Shown: positions 39,996-52,140 of the stretch, in pieces
Numbering within the stretch: the first letter of the stretch is position 1
Layout of the letters: each line of letters begins with the position of its first letter
Made by a program: the position numbers and the translations under genes
Origin: Areca catechu
Taxonomy: Eukaryota > Streptophyta > Magnoliopsida > Arecales > Arecaceae
Reading direction: 5' to 3'
NCBI GenBank assembly: GCA_021397845.1
Contig: CM038043.1
Location: 31,309,501 to 31,373,500, forward strand
Length of the DNA stretch: 64,000 nt
Notes under the pieces: generated by a model
The model's database searches: none
What the model was told of the DNA's origin: nothing
The model's input: the letters and a program-made list of their open reading frames with translations, nothing else

Positions 39996-41189
39996 TACAA
40001 AGGATGCTTTGGTTCATTTTCAAGGATTCCTGGGTGTTTGAGTGTAAAAGACATAGCTGATAATTAATATCAAATCCCGGTTCAATCTCTCGAGCCAAGA
40101 GTGCATATGTGGCATCGCTCGGCCAGGAATCTCGCAGGATTTTTGTGCTGCTTTCAAGGTTAGAGAAGTGAAATTTCATCTTAGAAATTTGCCATGCCCT
40201 TTTTCTTAGAAATTTTTATTGGTAGAAAGAGACTTACCAGTCGTCAGTTAGTCATTTTGCCACCAACTTTTATTTAGTTTTCTTATAAATTGAAAGTTTG
40301 GGATGTTACTTTTCCGTCACTACTAATGGCTTTTCCTAGCTTTGATAGAGGGGTTCTACTAGTTTTTCCTAGCAGCACCGTTGACTATAAGTGTTGATAT
40401 TGAAGGTGCATAGTTTTCTTTTAAGTATAGTCGGAGAAAGGTGCCTGAGCAAGATTAGTGGCATGGTGAGAGATTTTCATCTTAGCATAGGTGGTATTGG
40501 AAATGGTTGGCGGCTCGGCTGCTGTGCTGTTATCTTCGCTGGCGAGGGTATGAGATTGGAGAAAGGTCTTTCATCGTGAGTCTTCTCTTCTGGTTCCTTT
40601 TCATCACCTAGTGTCAATGGACACTGGGAGCAAAGGAAAGGTTGAGAACACTCTCCGAGAACCTGGGCCGTAGGTGATGAGCGATTGAGGTTCTCCAGGA
40701 TGTTCTTTTCCATTTTTCTTGTAATGGGTGGAGCTTTTGGTTCGTGTGAGCTCCTTCCTCGTCCGCCGGCGAGCTAGAGAGGGCCTTTGCATTGCCTTAA
40801 CACCATGCAACAAGGGTCCAGGCATGTCGTCCCTCGGTTCCATCCACTTGCACGGTGTACCTCTCCATCATAGCATGGCCTTCTTGATAGTGTTTGCGTC
40901 CCATCTGTGTAACTTGATTGAAATGGAAATGTATCTTAGAACTTTTTGATAAAAAAGTAGATTATCCTTCATGTTTTTCATGCATGATGCTATGTGCTCA
41001 TTGCTGGTTGAGTTTCGGGCTTGTGTTTGTCTTTCCATTTTTTGCGAAGGTTCGTGCTTTAATTTAGCAATTCTGGCAGGAGCCCAATTTTTTCTTAGGG
41101 ATTTTTGATTCGGTGGTTGTTTTAGTCCTCTAGATACCTTGCTGGAGAAAATGTGATTTTCATAATGTTTTTAGAGAGAAAAATATACA
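39996..41189 (-). other. Tat-D 3' region, no recognised gene
   Basis: Mixed-composition DNA between the array and the end of Tat-D integrase. Small ORFs on both strands lack domains. No Transposase_28-like block was found on +, the strand where an antisense gene would be. Confidence 0.35.
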
Positions 41190-42340
41190 CTATTGATAGT
41201 ATACCCATAGATTTTTTGAATTCCTTGGTCTGGGTAGGGGCGTGTCGTCTAATTGTGTTAAACGTTAAGTGCGGGGACGAATAATTTCTTTTACTTGATA
41301 TGGCCCCTCCCAGTTAGGAGAGGTTTTTTTGGTGAGTTGGCTGAGATACTTCAGCTCGTCTCAAAACCAAATCCCCCACCTTGAAGAACTTACCTCGGAC
41401 TCGGGTGTTATGGTAATGGGCGACCCTCATTCAGTATGTGGCCATTTTCACAGTTGCACGCTCCCGTACCTCTTTTATCAAGTTCAGATTTGTCCGAAGT
41501 TGTTTGGGGTTGCTGCTTTCTTCAAAATTCTCTATCCTTGGAGACGGGAGTTCGACCTCCAAGGGAATGATAGCTTTGGTATCAAAAAGCAAGATTTAAG
41601 GGGGTCGCACTCGTTGGTGTTCTTTGTGTGGTTTGGTAAGTCCAAAGGACATGATATAGTTCTTCGTCCCACCATCTTTTTACCCAATCCAAGCATGTCT
41701 TCAATCCCTGCAAGAGAATTCGGTTAGCAACTTCAGCCTTCTCATTAGTTTGGGGGATTGATAGAAGTAAAACATTGGGTCACACCTAGATCCCGACAAA
41801 ATTCAGTAAGTTTAAAATCACTAAACTGCCAACATTATCAGTGATAATGGTCCGGGGTAATCCGAAGCGGCATATAATGGATTTCCAGATGAAGTCCTTT
41901 ATTTTGGCTTCGATAATTTTGGCAAGTGGTTTGGCCTCAATTCACTTAGTGAAGTAGTTGATCGCCACAAGCAGAAATTTTCGTCCTCTGGTGGCTAGGA
42001 TAAAAGTTTCCACAATATCTATGCCCCATTGAGCAAAAAGCCAATATGCACTTAAGAAAGTGAGTGGGACAACTGGCAATCTCTATATATTAGTGTGTTG
42101 CTGACATCGATCACATCTTTGGACTATGTCCCTTGCATCTTGCTCCATGGTAGGCCAATAATATTCCTGCCTTAAGATCTTGAGGGACAAAGCTTGCTTC
42201 CGAAGTAGTTACCACAAATTTCTTTATGGACTTCTTGAAGGGCATATTTTGCTTTAGAGGGGCATAAGCACTTTAATAGTGGTTGAGAGAATCTTCTCTT
42301 GTAGAGCTTTCCTTCATGAAGTACAAACCTAGAAGCTTGA
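41190..42340 (-). pseudogene. Tat-D integrase
   Basis: On -, pieces in changing frames give the zinc finger end (CDRCQQH), FAQWGIDIV with the first Asp, RKFLLVAINYFTK, TIITDN with the second Asp, KAEVANRILLQGLKT with the Glu, and the C-terminal NWEGPYQVKEIIRP near 41300. Stops and shifts are frequent. Confidence 0.75.
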
Positions 42341-42617
42341 TTTCATACTTTACGGGCTTCCTCCCTATCTTCAAGAAAGCTCTAGTTATGGAGGTATTGA
42401 ATAAGTGATCTATCTACCAGGGTTGGCATCTATCTGGAATACTCGTGCTGGCCTGTTGGTGCTGGGCTCTTCCAAGACTTCGAAAAAGACCTGTGCACAC
42501 AAGTCGTTAGGTACTGTTGTAGCAAGCTTAGACAGAGTATCGGCCCGAACGTTCCTCTCTAAAGACTTGGATGTCAAATCTACAAAACGCCAAAATCAGG
42601 TCCTTTGACTTCCGGAG

Positions 42618-42911
42618 TTATTGTTTCATGTTCTCTTTCCTGGCTTCATATTCATTCAAAATATGACTCACTATCAGCTGTGAGTCACTGTAAACTTTCA
42701 GGTGTTGCACTCCCATTTCTTTAGCGATGGCGAGGTTAGCAATCAAGGCTTCATACTCTGTCTCGTTGTTTATAGAAGAGAATTCGAATTGGAGAGCATA
42801 TTGAATGTCCCATCTCTCAAGATTGATGAGCACGAGTCCTGTTCCGGAATCATTAGCATTCGAGGCCCCATCCACATGCATCGTCCATTGGTTTTCGGGG
42901 TCTTCGAGCAT
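42618..42911 (-). pseudogene. Tat-D second RNase H (aRH)
   Basis: An open piece of 97 codons with WTMHVDGASNANDSGTGLVL (Asp), NNETEYEALIANL (Glu) and VYSDSQLIVSHI (Asp). All three catalytic residues are kept, unlike in Tat-2. Confidence 0.8.
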
Positions 42912-42959
42912 AGGATCTTCTTTTCCGGGTTCTCCTTTGAGAATTGTACATTTGGTGAC

Positions 42960-43424
42960 AAAATCTGCTAGTATTTGCGCTTTAACAGGTCTCGGGTGGA
43001 ATACTACATTGAACTCAGAGTTCAGGGGCCCATTTAGCCTTCCTTCCCGAGGTTTCAGGTCGGTACAACGCTACCCATAGGGGCTGGTTTTCGAGGATCA
43101 CGACCGTATGGGCTTGAAAATATGGCTGAAGCTTTCTACCAATGTCACAAGAGCGAAGATGAGTTTTTCTGGTCGGTGTATTTGGTTTCGGCATTTTGTA
43201 AGACCCGGTTGATATAATATACTGGTTTTTGTATTCGATTTTCTTCTCAAACAAGAATTGTGTCGATAGCAGAGGGGAAGACCACCAAATATAGACAGCT
43301 CGGCCTTTTTCAGCTTGCTAAGGAGCGGCGGGGTACTGAGGTAGGCTTTAAGCTCCTCGAATACCTTCTGGCATTCCTCGGTCCATTCAAAATTTGATTT
43401 TTTCAAGGTTTGGAAGAAAGGCAA
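42960..43424 (-). pseudogene. Tat-D RNase H (gypsy type)
   Basis: Fragments in several frames: WTEECQKVFEELKAYLSTPP, then KLIFALVTLV and the YFQAHTVVILENQPL block. At least two frameshifts. Confidence 0.7.
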
Positions 43425-43522
43425 GCATCACTTAGGTAATTTGGAAACAAACCAACTAAGGGTGGCAATCTGTCCAGTAAGCCTCTGGACCTCCTTTATA
43501 GCTTCTGAGACAGTTATTTGCT

Positions 43523-44344
43523 TCAGAGCTTGGATCTTCTTTGAGTTGGCTTCAATCCCTCGTTCAGAGCTTGGATCTTCTCTGGATTGGTTTCAATTCC
43601 TCGTTCGGACACCATAAAGCTAAGAAACTTTCTTGAAGTAATTCCGAAAGCATATTTTACAGGGTTTAGCTTCATCTGGTACCATCGTAAGGTAGTGAAG
43701 GTTTCTTCAAGGTCCTCCACGTGGCTCTGGGATGCATGGCTCTTGACCAGTATGTCATTGACATAAATCTCCATGTTTCGGTCAATTTGCTCTCGGAAGA
43801 TTTTGATTATCAGTTAGTAAGTTGTTCGTGCATTTTTAAACTGAACGGTATCATCTTGTAATAAAATAAGTCTTGGTCAGTTATAACAGAGATTTTTTCA
43901 TCTTCTAGCGCCATTCGGATTTGATTATATCCTAAAAAGCATCCATGAAAGTCAAAAGTTCATGGCCGGTTGTTGCATCGATTAATTGGTCAATGCGAGG
44001 AAGTGGGTAGTTGTTCTTTGTGTAGGCTTTGTTGAGATTTGTGAAATCTATACACATCCGCCACTTTCCGTTGGCCTTTTTGACCAGCACTACATTATCC
44101 AGCCATTCGGGATTGTCAACTTCTCGAATGAATCCCACATTTATGAGTCTTTGCACTTCTATTGTGGCTCTTTGATGTCGGGTGCAAAATTCCTTTTCTT
44201 TTGTTTGATGGGATGGTGATTTGGGTTCACTTTTAGATGATGTATCATTACTTCGGGATCAATCCCCAGTATATCCATAAGAGTCCAAGCAAAAATATCA
44301 GCATTTTTCTGCAAGAAAAGTGTCAGCTGCCATTTTGTCTTCAT
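43523..44344 (-). pseudogene. Tat-D reverse transcriptase
   Basis: On -: the leader NADIFAWTLMDILGIDPEVM and KQKKRNFAPD, then NGKWRMCIDFTNLNKAY and LLTFMDAF, a damaged middle, then MEIYVNDILVKSH and MKLNPVKYAFGITSRKFLSF. The catalytic YVDD is YVND, which would inactivate polymerisation on its own. An internal duplication of GLKPTQRRSK/AQNLE-coding sequence is visible at 43545-43585. Confidence 0.8.
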
Positions 44345-44639
44345 CTAGCCTTGAGCCTACCTGAACATGTTGCTTTCTGTCATGTAGAGGAATGGTCACA
44401 AGATCTTCTGCAGGCTTCCCTCTTTCTTCGATTAGCTCGTCTTTGGTGTCTAGCATTTCTACTAGGAGGCCATCCAGGCAGGGGACTGGCTCGTTCAGTT
44501 TGATGGGCCATAAAGTAGTATTGTTTTGCTACAATTGATTTCACATACTTTGCCCACTTCTTGGAGTATGGAAAATCTCATTAGCAAGTAATAGGTAGAC
44601 AGTATTGCCCCTAGGGGCATCACGTCTTTCTCCTCGATC

Positions 44640-46129
44640 TCGAGAGAACCAGTTTAGCTTGTTACAATGGATGAGCTTCTTTATTTCATTCTGGAGATGT
44701 ATACATTTTTTTTATGTCGTAGATGTGGTCTCGGCGATAAGGCAATATTTGTTTTGATTCCTTCGTTCGGACTTCAATTGTATCTTCCTGGCTTCCGGCA
44801 ACTATCCTCGAATTTGCATTAAGACTTGGGCATGCGAGGCATTTGGAGCAGTGAATTGACCACATTTTTGCTGTGGCAGGACATCGGCTGGTCGGGACGT
44901 CAAAGGCGCCAAATCTTCAGGGATGTCCTATGTTGAGGAGACGATTGGCTTCTCGGCCTTTTCCCTCGATCTTTTTTTTATAAAAGAAACCCTGAGGCCG
45001 GGGGTTGCTTTTTGAGTGCTGAAGCAGGTGGCAAAGCAATGGCAAGAACATGATATAGTACGGGTGGGACAATAGGTGGAACATGGGCTTCGTACACCTC
45101 CTTTGCACGGGCCTATTTCTCAGCCTTGGTGAGCACTTTGAAAAAACTTGTTGACGGTTTTTTTTCCAAAGAAAAGATAGGAACACCAGTGAAGATTGCA
45201 CTTCATGACGGTTAAAAGCCGCTTCATTGAACTAGCCTACATAATACCTGAAGGGTTCCCTCTCTTTTTGCTTGATGTGAACCATGGAGTCGGAACTCCG
45301 TCTTGGCATCCTACTACTGGCAAAATAAGAAATAAAAGACTGACTCAACTAGTCAAAGGAGTGAATGGAATTTAGTTTGAATATCAATATCACGCTGATT
45401 TCTTGAGGTCGAAGGGAAGGAGCAACATAACACTTTATCAATGGTTCTTTGCAAAAGCATCATCATTTTGAAACCTTACAAATGGTCCACTGGATCCGTG
45501 GATCCATCATGCATATCCAGTTGTGGCATCTTGAAAAGCTTTGGTAGGGGTTCCAGCATGAATGGACTCCAAAGGGTGGTTCATTAGTAAATCCAAGATT
45601 TTCATCTCTAGGGCCTACTAGATCTCGTAAGGCTTCAATATGCTAGTTTATTTCTTGAAACTTGCGGTCCACTTCAGGGTCTCTAATATGATTTGCTTCA
45701 ACAGGCTATGGGGGTGAGCGAGCCGGATCGGGGTGAAGGGGAATGCCTTATTGCCTACTTGGGATTCTTTGGTGCTGCGGGGGCAATAGGTCCCTCACGC
45801 ACGATATTTTGTGAAAGTGGGAGTTGTCATGGCTCCAAGCGGGCAGTTCCCATGGGTGCAGGAGTTTACAATGGCATGGCTCGGCCTTCTGGTTACAGTG
45901 CAGAGACTGGCACCGCAGACATTGCTGGGCATTGGATCGCTTGGAGGGCAACAGTTAGCTCGTGGACTTGTCGAGCGAGTTGTTCAAGGGTTTCAGGTTG
46001 ATCTTCTTGTGGAGTGAATATCAACCTGAGCCCCTTGAACCAGATTTCCAGCGGGTTAATTGTTCCGTTAAGAAGTGGTAGTGCTGGAACGCGGGGTGGA
46101 CACACCCTTTGGTGGCATATGATTTTCAA
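44640..46129 (-). pseudogene. Tat-D gag
   Basis: The N-terminus has a helix like that of Tat-2 (LEQLARQVHELTVALQAIQ, near 45980). The core block FKMPQLDMHDGSTDPVDHL lies near 45485-45545. The region behind the knuckle (HLQNEIKKLIHCNKL) lies near 44660-44705. It is strongly decayed. Confidence 0.65.
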
Positions 46130-46204
46130 TAGAAATTTTCTTGGAATGGTGGACGAATAGTAGGGCCTTCCTTTATCTGATGGTGCTGAAATCCATCTCG
46201 AATG

Positions 46205-47300
46205 CTGAAGTAGGCTAGAGAGAGGACACTGATGGCTGTACCTGTAAAAGAAGTCCTGGTTGAAGGTGGTTCTAGCGAAGGCCCTCCGACGTTCAAGTCA
46301 GTATCTCAGATCACAGGGTATTGGAGATAAAAAATGAGAGCACAAGAGTGCATGCATGGGGGGCATACCTCTGGGGAGTCTGTTGAGAACTCCCTTTTAT
46401 ATTTAAACTCCCAAGGTACTTAGGGAATGTTTGACATGGTTGGTGGATAAGTGGAGATTGGATCTTCTATTATGATTGCTGAGAGATGAATGTCCTTGCC
46501 TTATCTGGAATACCCTCTTGTTATTAATGGAGATCTTGTCTTGTTTGCATGTCCATTGTTTGCCTTAATATCTTCAGGAATCATGCCTTAATAGAGAGCC
46601 ACGCCTCTTTAATGACTGATTAAAGAGGATTTGATTGTTTGTCTAATATAAGGAGTACATCAGAATAAGTTTCGGTGAGCCTTTCATTCGGGCATTTGGA
46701 GGTAAGCTGCCAATGGACAGATTTTGACTCTCGGTGGAGAAATTCAGTAGCCCCAAAAATCTTATGTGTCGGAGTCCCACAAATCTTGAGGGTCGAAGAG
46801 ACTGGACATTAATTATGTCCAAAGTTGTTACCGAATACCTCTTGATCAAAGGCCTGCTTGCTGTTGATTCGGATAGTCGAATGTTAATCTAGGCGAAGTT
46901 AGGAAGGTTGAAGATTGAACCCGGTAAAGAGTCTTGGAGACCACATGTTCACATTCGGTGGAGAACTATAAGGTCGGAGATTAAGCCTGATGGAGTCCTC
47001 AAGGGCTGAATATGCCTTGGTGTGGTTGACATGATGGTTCGGGAGTCAGAATGTTACTCCTTCCTTCTGTCTTGGTGAGGCAGAACTGAATGAACAGTAA
47101 GATCCTTTGGAAAGGCGTCCTAAACCAGAACTTATGGTTCTCGCGTGATTCGGTAATATTTCATTCCTGTGGGGTGAACTCAGTGATTTTGGTTCGGTAT
47201 GTTCATGCCTAAGGTATTGTAGCATTAATACCAAAAGCCGGATTAATTAGTCACAACTCTAGAAGCCAGATTAATTAATCATAGCTCCTGACTGCCTTGT
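46205..47300 (-). repeat. Tat-D 5' LTR-like region
   Basis: On -: TATAAAA at 46395-46401 and, about 100 bases downstream, the Tat R/U5 motif at 46270-46300 (AACGTCGGAGGGCCTTCGC). Sequence similar to 55100-55560 in the same orientation. The exact ends are not fixed. Confidence 0.5.
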
Positions 47301-47327
47301 CTTAGGTTCGGGTGATTTCCTTCACTA

Positions 47328-47462
47328 TTGACCTTCAAGATTTTGAGGGCTGGGTTTCCCCATATCACTTATTTTAGCAAAAAGCTAAACGAAGCGAAGA
47401 TGAAGTACTCCATGTACGATAACGAATTATATGTAGTTGTGCATGCCCTACGATATTGGCAA
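47328..47462 (+). pseudogene. Chr-F RNase H, N-terminal piece
   Basis: GFPHITYFSKKLNEAKMKYS and YDNELYVVVHALRYW are the RNase H start of a chromovirus. It stops at the Tat-E insertion and continues at 53731. The part upstream is missing, apparently replaced by Tat-D. Confidence 0.8.
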
Positions 47463-48803
47463 TGTTGCAGCCAAGATTGCCGTGGCTTGCAGCTCGGTCG
47501 CGTCGGGGCGTTCCTCCTCCCTCGCCGCCTCGCGTCCACCCTTATTGCAAAACAGGGGAGACTGTGGGCCGGGGATTCCGGCGAGGACACTCCGACGATC
47601 AAGTCAGTGGAACGATCGAGGGGAACAGAAAAGGACCTCCGCGGCGTAGGGCTCGGGGGACCCGTCCGCCGGGAGGGTACATGCTAGACAGAAATGTAAG
47701 GGAAATGGAAAGAGTAGGGATCGAGAGCGGGGAACGGGGACTTACCTCTCCCTCGCCTTCCCTCGCGTTCTTACCTTACCTTCCTCTCCAGAGGCAGGAC
47801 TGAGGCTCTCTTCGAGAAGGGGTCTCAGGGAGCCCAGGGAAGCCCCCTGGATGCGAGCCCTTGCGAACGTCCCGAGGCTCCGGAAGTTCTCCCTCCCTTT
47901 TTGGAAGGAAGTCCGGGAGAAAACGCTTCCTGTCCCAAAAAATGAACCTCTTTCTCCCTTCTTCTCCCGTGCTCCTTATAGGAGGGGTGCTTCTATTTCA
48001 GGAGGGACCGCCCAAGCATTGCAGGTCCTGAGGCCTTGGCTGGATTCCTTTTTCGGGGAAGCTCCGAGTATCGTGCCGCGGTGGTGGGCGGTCAGTGGTA
48101 TGGCCATGGGCGTGGCAGCACGCCATCGGGCCTGGGGCCTGGGGGTGCCCGCATCGTACCTTTGGTAGGGCTGGCACCGCCTGCAGAAGGCTGCGGATGG
48201 CCAGGCTTTTGTTGTGGCATGATTTGAATATCTGCTTTCTGGCGGGAATTCCATGCCTGGGACCTTGCCTCGGGACACGAGCATGGCCCTAAGCCGGAAG
48301 TTGACCTCGGACAGAGGCGCGCCTCGTGAGCCCGGCCTCGATTGGGAGCTTGACCTCGGCAGGGAGGCTGACCTTAGACGGGGAGCTCGCCCAATGAGCC
48401 CGGCCTCGATTGGGAGCTTGACCTCGGCAGGGAGGCTGACCTTAGACAGGGGGCTCGCCCAATGAGCCCGGCCTCGATTGGGAGCTTGACCTCGGCAGCG
48501 AGGCTGACCTTAGACGGGGGCTCGTCCAATGAGCCCGGCCTCGGTGGGAGCTTGACCTTGGCAGGGAGGTTGACCTCAGATGGGGGCTCGTTCAATGAGC
48601 CAGGCCTCGGCTGGGAGCTTGACCTCAGTAGGGAGGCTGACCTCAGACGGGGGGCTCGCCTGATAAGCGCCCAGCCTCAGCTGGGAGCTTGACCTCAACG
48701 GGGGGCTCGCCTTGGGACCTCATTAGACCACCTCGTCTAAGTGGTGGGTCTATTGTCGTCGTGGTCGTTCGCGGGCTCCACGTCAGCGGATGTTGTCACA
48801 TCA
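47463..48803 (-). repeat. Tat-E 3' LTR
   Basis: On - it starts TGATGTGACAACATCCGC, like Tat-2 (TGATGTGG). It contains the Tat R/U5 motif (47575-47607) and a minisatellite (48331-48720). Partner: 52443-53730. Confidence 0.88.
48331..48720 (-). repeat. About 67-bp minisatellite in the Tat-E 3' LTR
   Basis: Units start at about 48331, 48399, 48467, 48534, 48600 and 48669. Each contains GGGAGCTTGACCTCGGCAGG or a variant. Copy number differs from the other LTR (53310-53640), which helps explain the LTR length difference. Confidence 0.85.
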
Positions 48804-48823
48804 GATGCCCTCTACTCCCGAGC
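48804..48823 (-). promoter_or_regulatory. Probable Tat-E polypurine tract
   Basis: On - CGGGAGTAGAGGGCATC precedes the LTR start TGATGTGA. It contains three to four pyrimidines, so it is weaker than that of Tat-2. Confidence 0.55.
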
Positions 48824-50261
48824 CTAGAAGGCGAGACGACGCTCAGGGCGAAGGGGGTAATAACCTCGCTGATGTGGAGGGACGCGCCTACTGTGTCATT
48901 AATGCCTCAGGCGCACGCGGCTCGAAACACGTGCTCCCACATGAACGAAGCGACACTCCGTTCGGTTTTTCGATGAAGGATCATGAATGCTCCGTTTGGA
49001 TCGAAGCAACTGCCGCATGTTTGATGTACTTGAGGCGTCCGACTAGGCCACATGGCGGTCTCCGGTTGGCCAAAGAACTGAGAGGGCGTGTGCCTTGCAT
49101 TGGGATGAGGCGACGGTGGGTGGCGACCTTTATTGCAAAGGATCTGTGCCTCCCCCTTTTAAGGAGTCCTTGAGCGTTGGCCAGCAATATTCTGCCGTGC
49201 GCTCCTTTTCCCTCTGGTTCTTCTCCCGCTTGAGTGTTGAGAGCTCTTGATAGGCTAGGTCCTTCCCCCATGCTATCTTCCTTCACTCCCTCTCCTTCGG
49301 GCTGCGCCGAGGGAGGGTTCTTGGTGGACTTCAGGCTCTCTGCCAAGGAATCGGGGAGTCGAGCGAAGACCCTCTAGGAGGGATCGACCGGTCGTCAAGG
49401 CAATGGCGTTTGGCTTGGAGAAGAAATCCACTGAGCTCGAAAACTCCCTCCGAGGACAAGGTGGGAGCCTCCGGTCGCACGTTGGGAAAGAACAGAAGAG
49501 GGAGAAAGAGGCCGCTTGCGCCTCCCCTTTGTTCACAAGACCGGAGGTCTTTGACAAGGAGGTGGCAGCCAGGGAGTGGTCGTTGTGCGACAGATCACGA
49601 CTCCTTTGATGCCGTCAGAGGTGGCATAATGAGGGGCTGCTACAGCTGCCCTTGAAATCACAGGATCGGTGAAATCCAAGGAGGAGGTGGTGGAGCCGAT
49701 GCCGGACTCTAAAGATCCAGTGGACACCTGAGGAAGGGCTCCTTTGGGCTCGGCCTGTCCTGCTAGTGCCTCTGTGCCAATCATGGAGGTTAAGGTCAGG
49801 GCCAGGGTTGGAGCGGACCAAGCTTCTGTCTCTTTCTGTTTGTAATCTGGCTTTTGAGAGATTTTCCTGGCCTATCGGGGATCTCCCTTGATGTAAGAGA
49901 CTTTTGATTAATGAAGGCATCTTCTTCTATCATCTGATGCGCCTCTATCTCCTATTCCTCTAGCCTTCGTCTTCTCTTTTTTTTTTTTGAAGGACTTTTC
50001 ATGAGTCCTTTACTATGGGGATGCGATCTGGCCCGGTTGGAGCATTTAGCCCGGGCTTCGTCTTTGGAGGAAGAGCGTGCTTTTCTCAGGACTTGGCTGC
50101 TTCAGGCCGGCCTTAGGAGCTTAGAGCTGGTACGAAAGCTTTATGGGGGGCGTCCCGTCCCTGTTTTTCCAGCCCTGAAGTTGCATTGGTCCGGGTGCTG
50201 GACTTCGGGAATTCTTAGACCTCCTGGCACTCCCAGGTTTGGTTGAGTTGGCCGAGAGGCT
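48824..50261 (+). other. Tat-E internal region, gene-like on +
   Basis: GC-rich sequence with modest ORFs on +, for example 49403-49609 (Lys/Arg/Glu-rich, GKEQKREKEAACASPLF) and 50001-50246 (SLEEERAFLRTWLLQAGLRS). Around 49850-49930 it looks like a plant 3' UTR (TTTTGATTAATGAAGGCATC). This is antisense to the element, as are the Transposase_28 genes of Tat-1 and Tat-2, but no Transposase_28 block was found. Captured or decayed gene sequence is possible. Confidence 0.4.
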
Positions 50262-51480
50262 TGATCTGCCAAGCTGTGAGTCAAGCGGCAGGTGGTTGGA
50301 CTTTTGGAGTCTTCCGGCTGGCATCTTCGGACTGCGAGCAAGGTGGCTAGTGCCGAAAGGCTTGATGGAGGGGGTCGAGAGGCCTGATGGAGGAGGTCGA
50401 GGGGCCCGATGTGCCAAGCTGTGAGTCAGGTGGCAGATGGTCGTGACTTCTGGGGTTTCCCGGCGGGCATCTCCGGACTGTGAGCAAGGTGGCTGGAGCC
50501 GAGAGGCTTGATGGAGGGGGCCGAGAGGCCTGATGAAGGAGGCCGAGGGGCTTGATGAAGGAGGCCGAGGGGCCTGATGAAGGAGGTTGAGGGGCCTGAT
50601 ATGCCAAGCTGAGTCAGACGGCAGATGGCCGGGACTTCTAGGGTTTCCTGGCAGACATCTCCGGACTGTGAGCAAGGCAGCTGGAGCCGAGAGGTTTGAT
50701 GGAGGGGGCTGAGAGGCCTGATGAAGGTGGGGGTCGAGGGGCCTGATGAAGGTGAGGGGCATGATGCGCCAAGTTATGAGTCAGGTGGCATATGGCCTGG
50801 ACTTCTGGGGTTTTCCGGCGGACATCGGATTGTGAGAAAGGCGGCTGGAACCGAGAGGCTTGATGGAGGGGGCCGAGAGGCCTGATGCGCCAAGCTGTGA
50901 GTCAGGTGATAGATGGTCGGGACTTCTGTGGTTTCCCGGCGGACATCTCCGGACTGTGAGCAAGGCGGCTGGAGCTGAGAGGCTTGATGGAGGGGGCTGA
51001 GGGGCCTGATGGAGGTCGAGAGGCTTGATGAGGAAGGCCGGGGGCTTGATGCGCCAAGCTGAGTCAGGCGGCAGATGGCCGGGACTTCTAGGATTTCTCG
51101 ACGGACATCTCTGGACGTGAGCAAGGCGGCTGGAGCCGAGAGGCTTAATGGAGGGGCCCGAGAGGCCTGGTGGAGGTAAAGGGACATGCTGAAGGAGGTC
51201 GAGGGGCTTGATGCGCCAAGCTGTGAGTCAGACGACAGATGGCCGGGGCTTCTTAGGTTTCTCGGTGAACATCTCCGGACTGTGAGCAAGGCGGATGGAG
51301 CAAGAGGCTTGATGGAGGGGCCGAGAGGCCTGATGAAGGAGGGCGAGGGGCCTGATGAAGGAGGCCGAGGGGCCTGATGTGCCAAGCTGAGTCAGGTGGT
51401 AGATGGTCGGGACTTCTGGGGTTTCTCGACGGACATCTTCGGACTATGAGCAAGGTGGCTGGAGCCGGGGGGCTGGCTGA
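50262..51480 (-). repeat. Long tandem array inside Tat-E, about 120-190 bp units
   Basis: Eight units marked by GCCAAGCTGTGAGTCAG (or GCCAAGCTGAGTCAG) at 50268, 50413, 50603, 50768, 50889, 51053, 51215 and 51381. The length varies because a 21-bp sub-repeat (GAGGCCGAGGGGCCTGATGAAG-like, one to four copies) expands inside each unit. The second half of each unit holds CATCTCCGGACTGTGAGCAAG. Long ORFs on both strands are by-products of the repeat. Confidence 0.9.
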
Positions 51481-51689
51481 GCTTCTGGTCCTGAGTGCCG
51501 GGCTTCGGGGGTTTCCGGGCTTAGAGTGCCGGGCTTCGGGAGTTTCTGGGCTTAGAGTGTCGGACTTCGAGAGTTTTTGGGCTTAGGTAGGCTTGAAGTC
51601 GGTTGGACGAGTGCCTGCACAAACAGAAGACAAGGTGGCACTAAAAGTGAGTTTCAATAATCAAAGGGGGAGTCTTACATCCTTGATAA

Positions 51690-52140
51690 GGTGGTAGACT
51701 GCTTCGAGCTCAAAGCTTTGATGCGGGCTCGTTGAGGGGGCTCGGCTAGTCGGTCGATTGTGCTACGAGTCAGGTGGCGGGGCTCTTGGTGTCTCCACGA
51801 ACATCTTCGGACCGTTAATGCAGCGGGTGCCGGTCTGTGAGTCAAGCGGTAGACAACGAGACCGCCGGGGTTTCCCGCGGACATCTCTGGACTGTGAGCA
51901 AGGAAAGAGTTGAACTGAGAGTCGAGCGGTAGATGGCAGGGGCCTTTTGGAGTCTCCGCGGATATCTTCGGACTGTTAGCACAGCGGTTGCCAAACTGAG
52001 TCTCGCGGTAGATGGTGGGACTTCATTGAGTCGTCGTGGACATCTTCGGACTGTGAGCATGGCAAGAGCTGAACTGAGAGTCAGGCGGTAGATGGCGGGA
52101 CCCCTTGGGCTTCCCGGCTGACATCCCTAGACTGTGGGCT
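51690..52140 (-). repeat. Related shorter repeats in Tat-E
   Basis: Units sharing GTCAGGCGGTAGATGGC and ACATCTTCGGACTGT with the neighbouring array, spaced by about 75-95 bases, without the 21-bp sub-repeats. This is probably an older or deleted version of the same repeat. Confidence 0.75.

Larger units (their letters stand above)
39228..47327 (-). mobile_element. Tat-D: decayed Ty3/gypsy Tat element
   Basis: On -: LTR-like region (about 46205-47300), gag, RT, RNase H, aRH, integrase, then tandem repeats. Protease is not recognisable and may be deleted: only about 300 bases separate the gag knuckle from the RT leader. The aRH and the tandem array support Tat. Neither outer boundary is resolved. 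On the right it abuts the chromovirus Chr-F, into which it probably inserted. Confidence 0.65.

Noticed and set aside
48253..48692. Gly/Arg/Leu-rich ORFs in the Tat-E LTR minisatellite
   Set aside because: Repeat-derived, with a parallel set in the other LTR (53253-53814).
50121..51453. Long - ORFs rich in Ser/Pro/His within Tat-E
   Set aside because: The open frames follow the tandem array, including mirror frames on +; no start context or domain.
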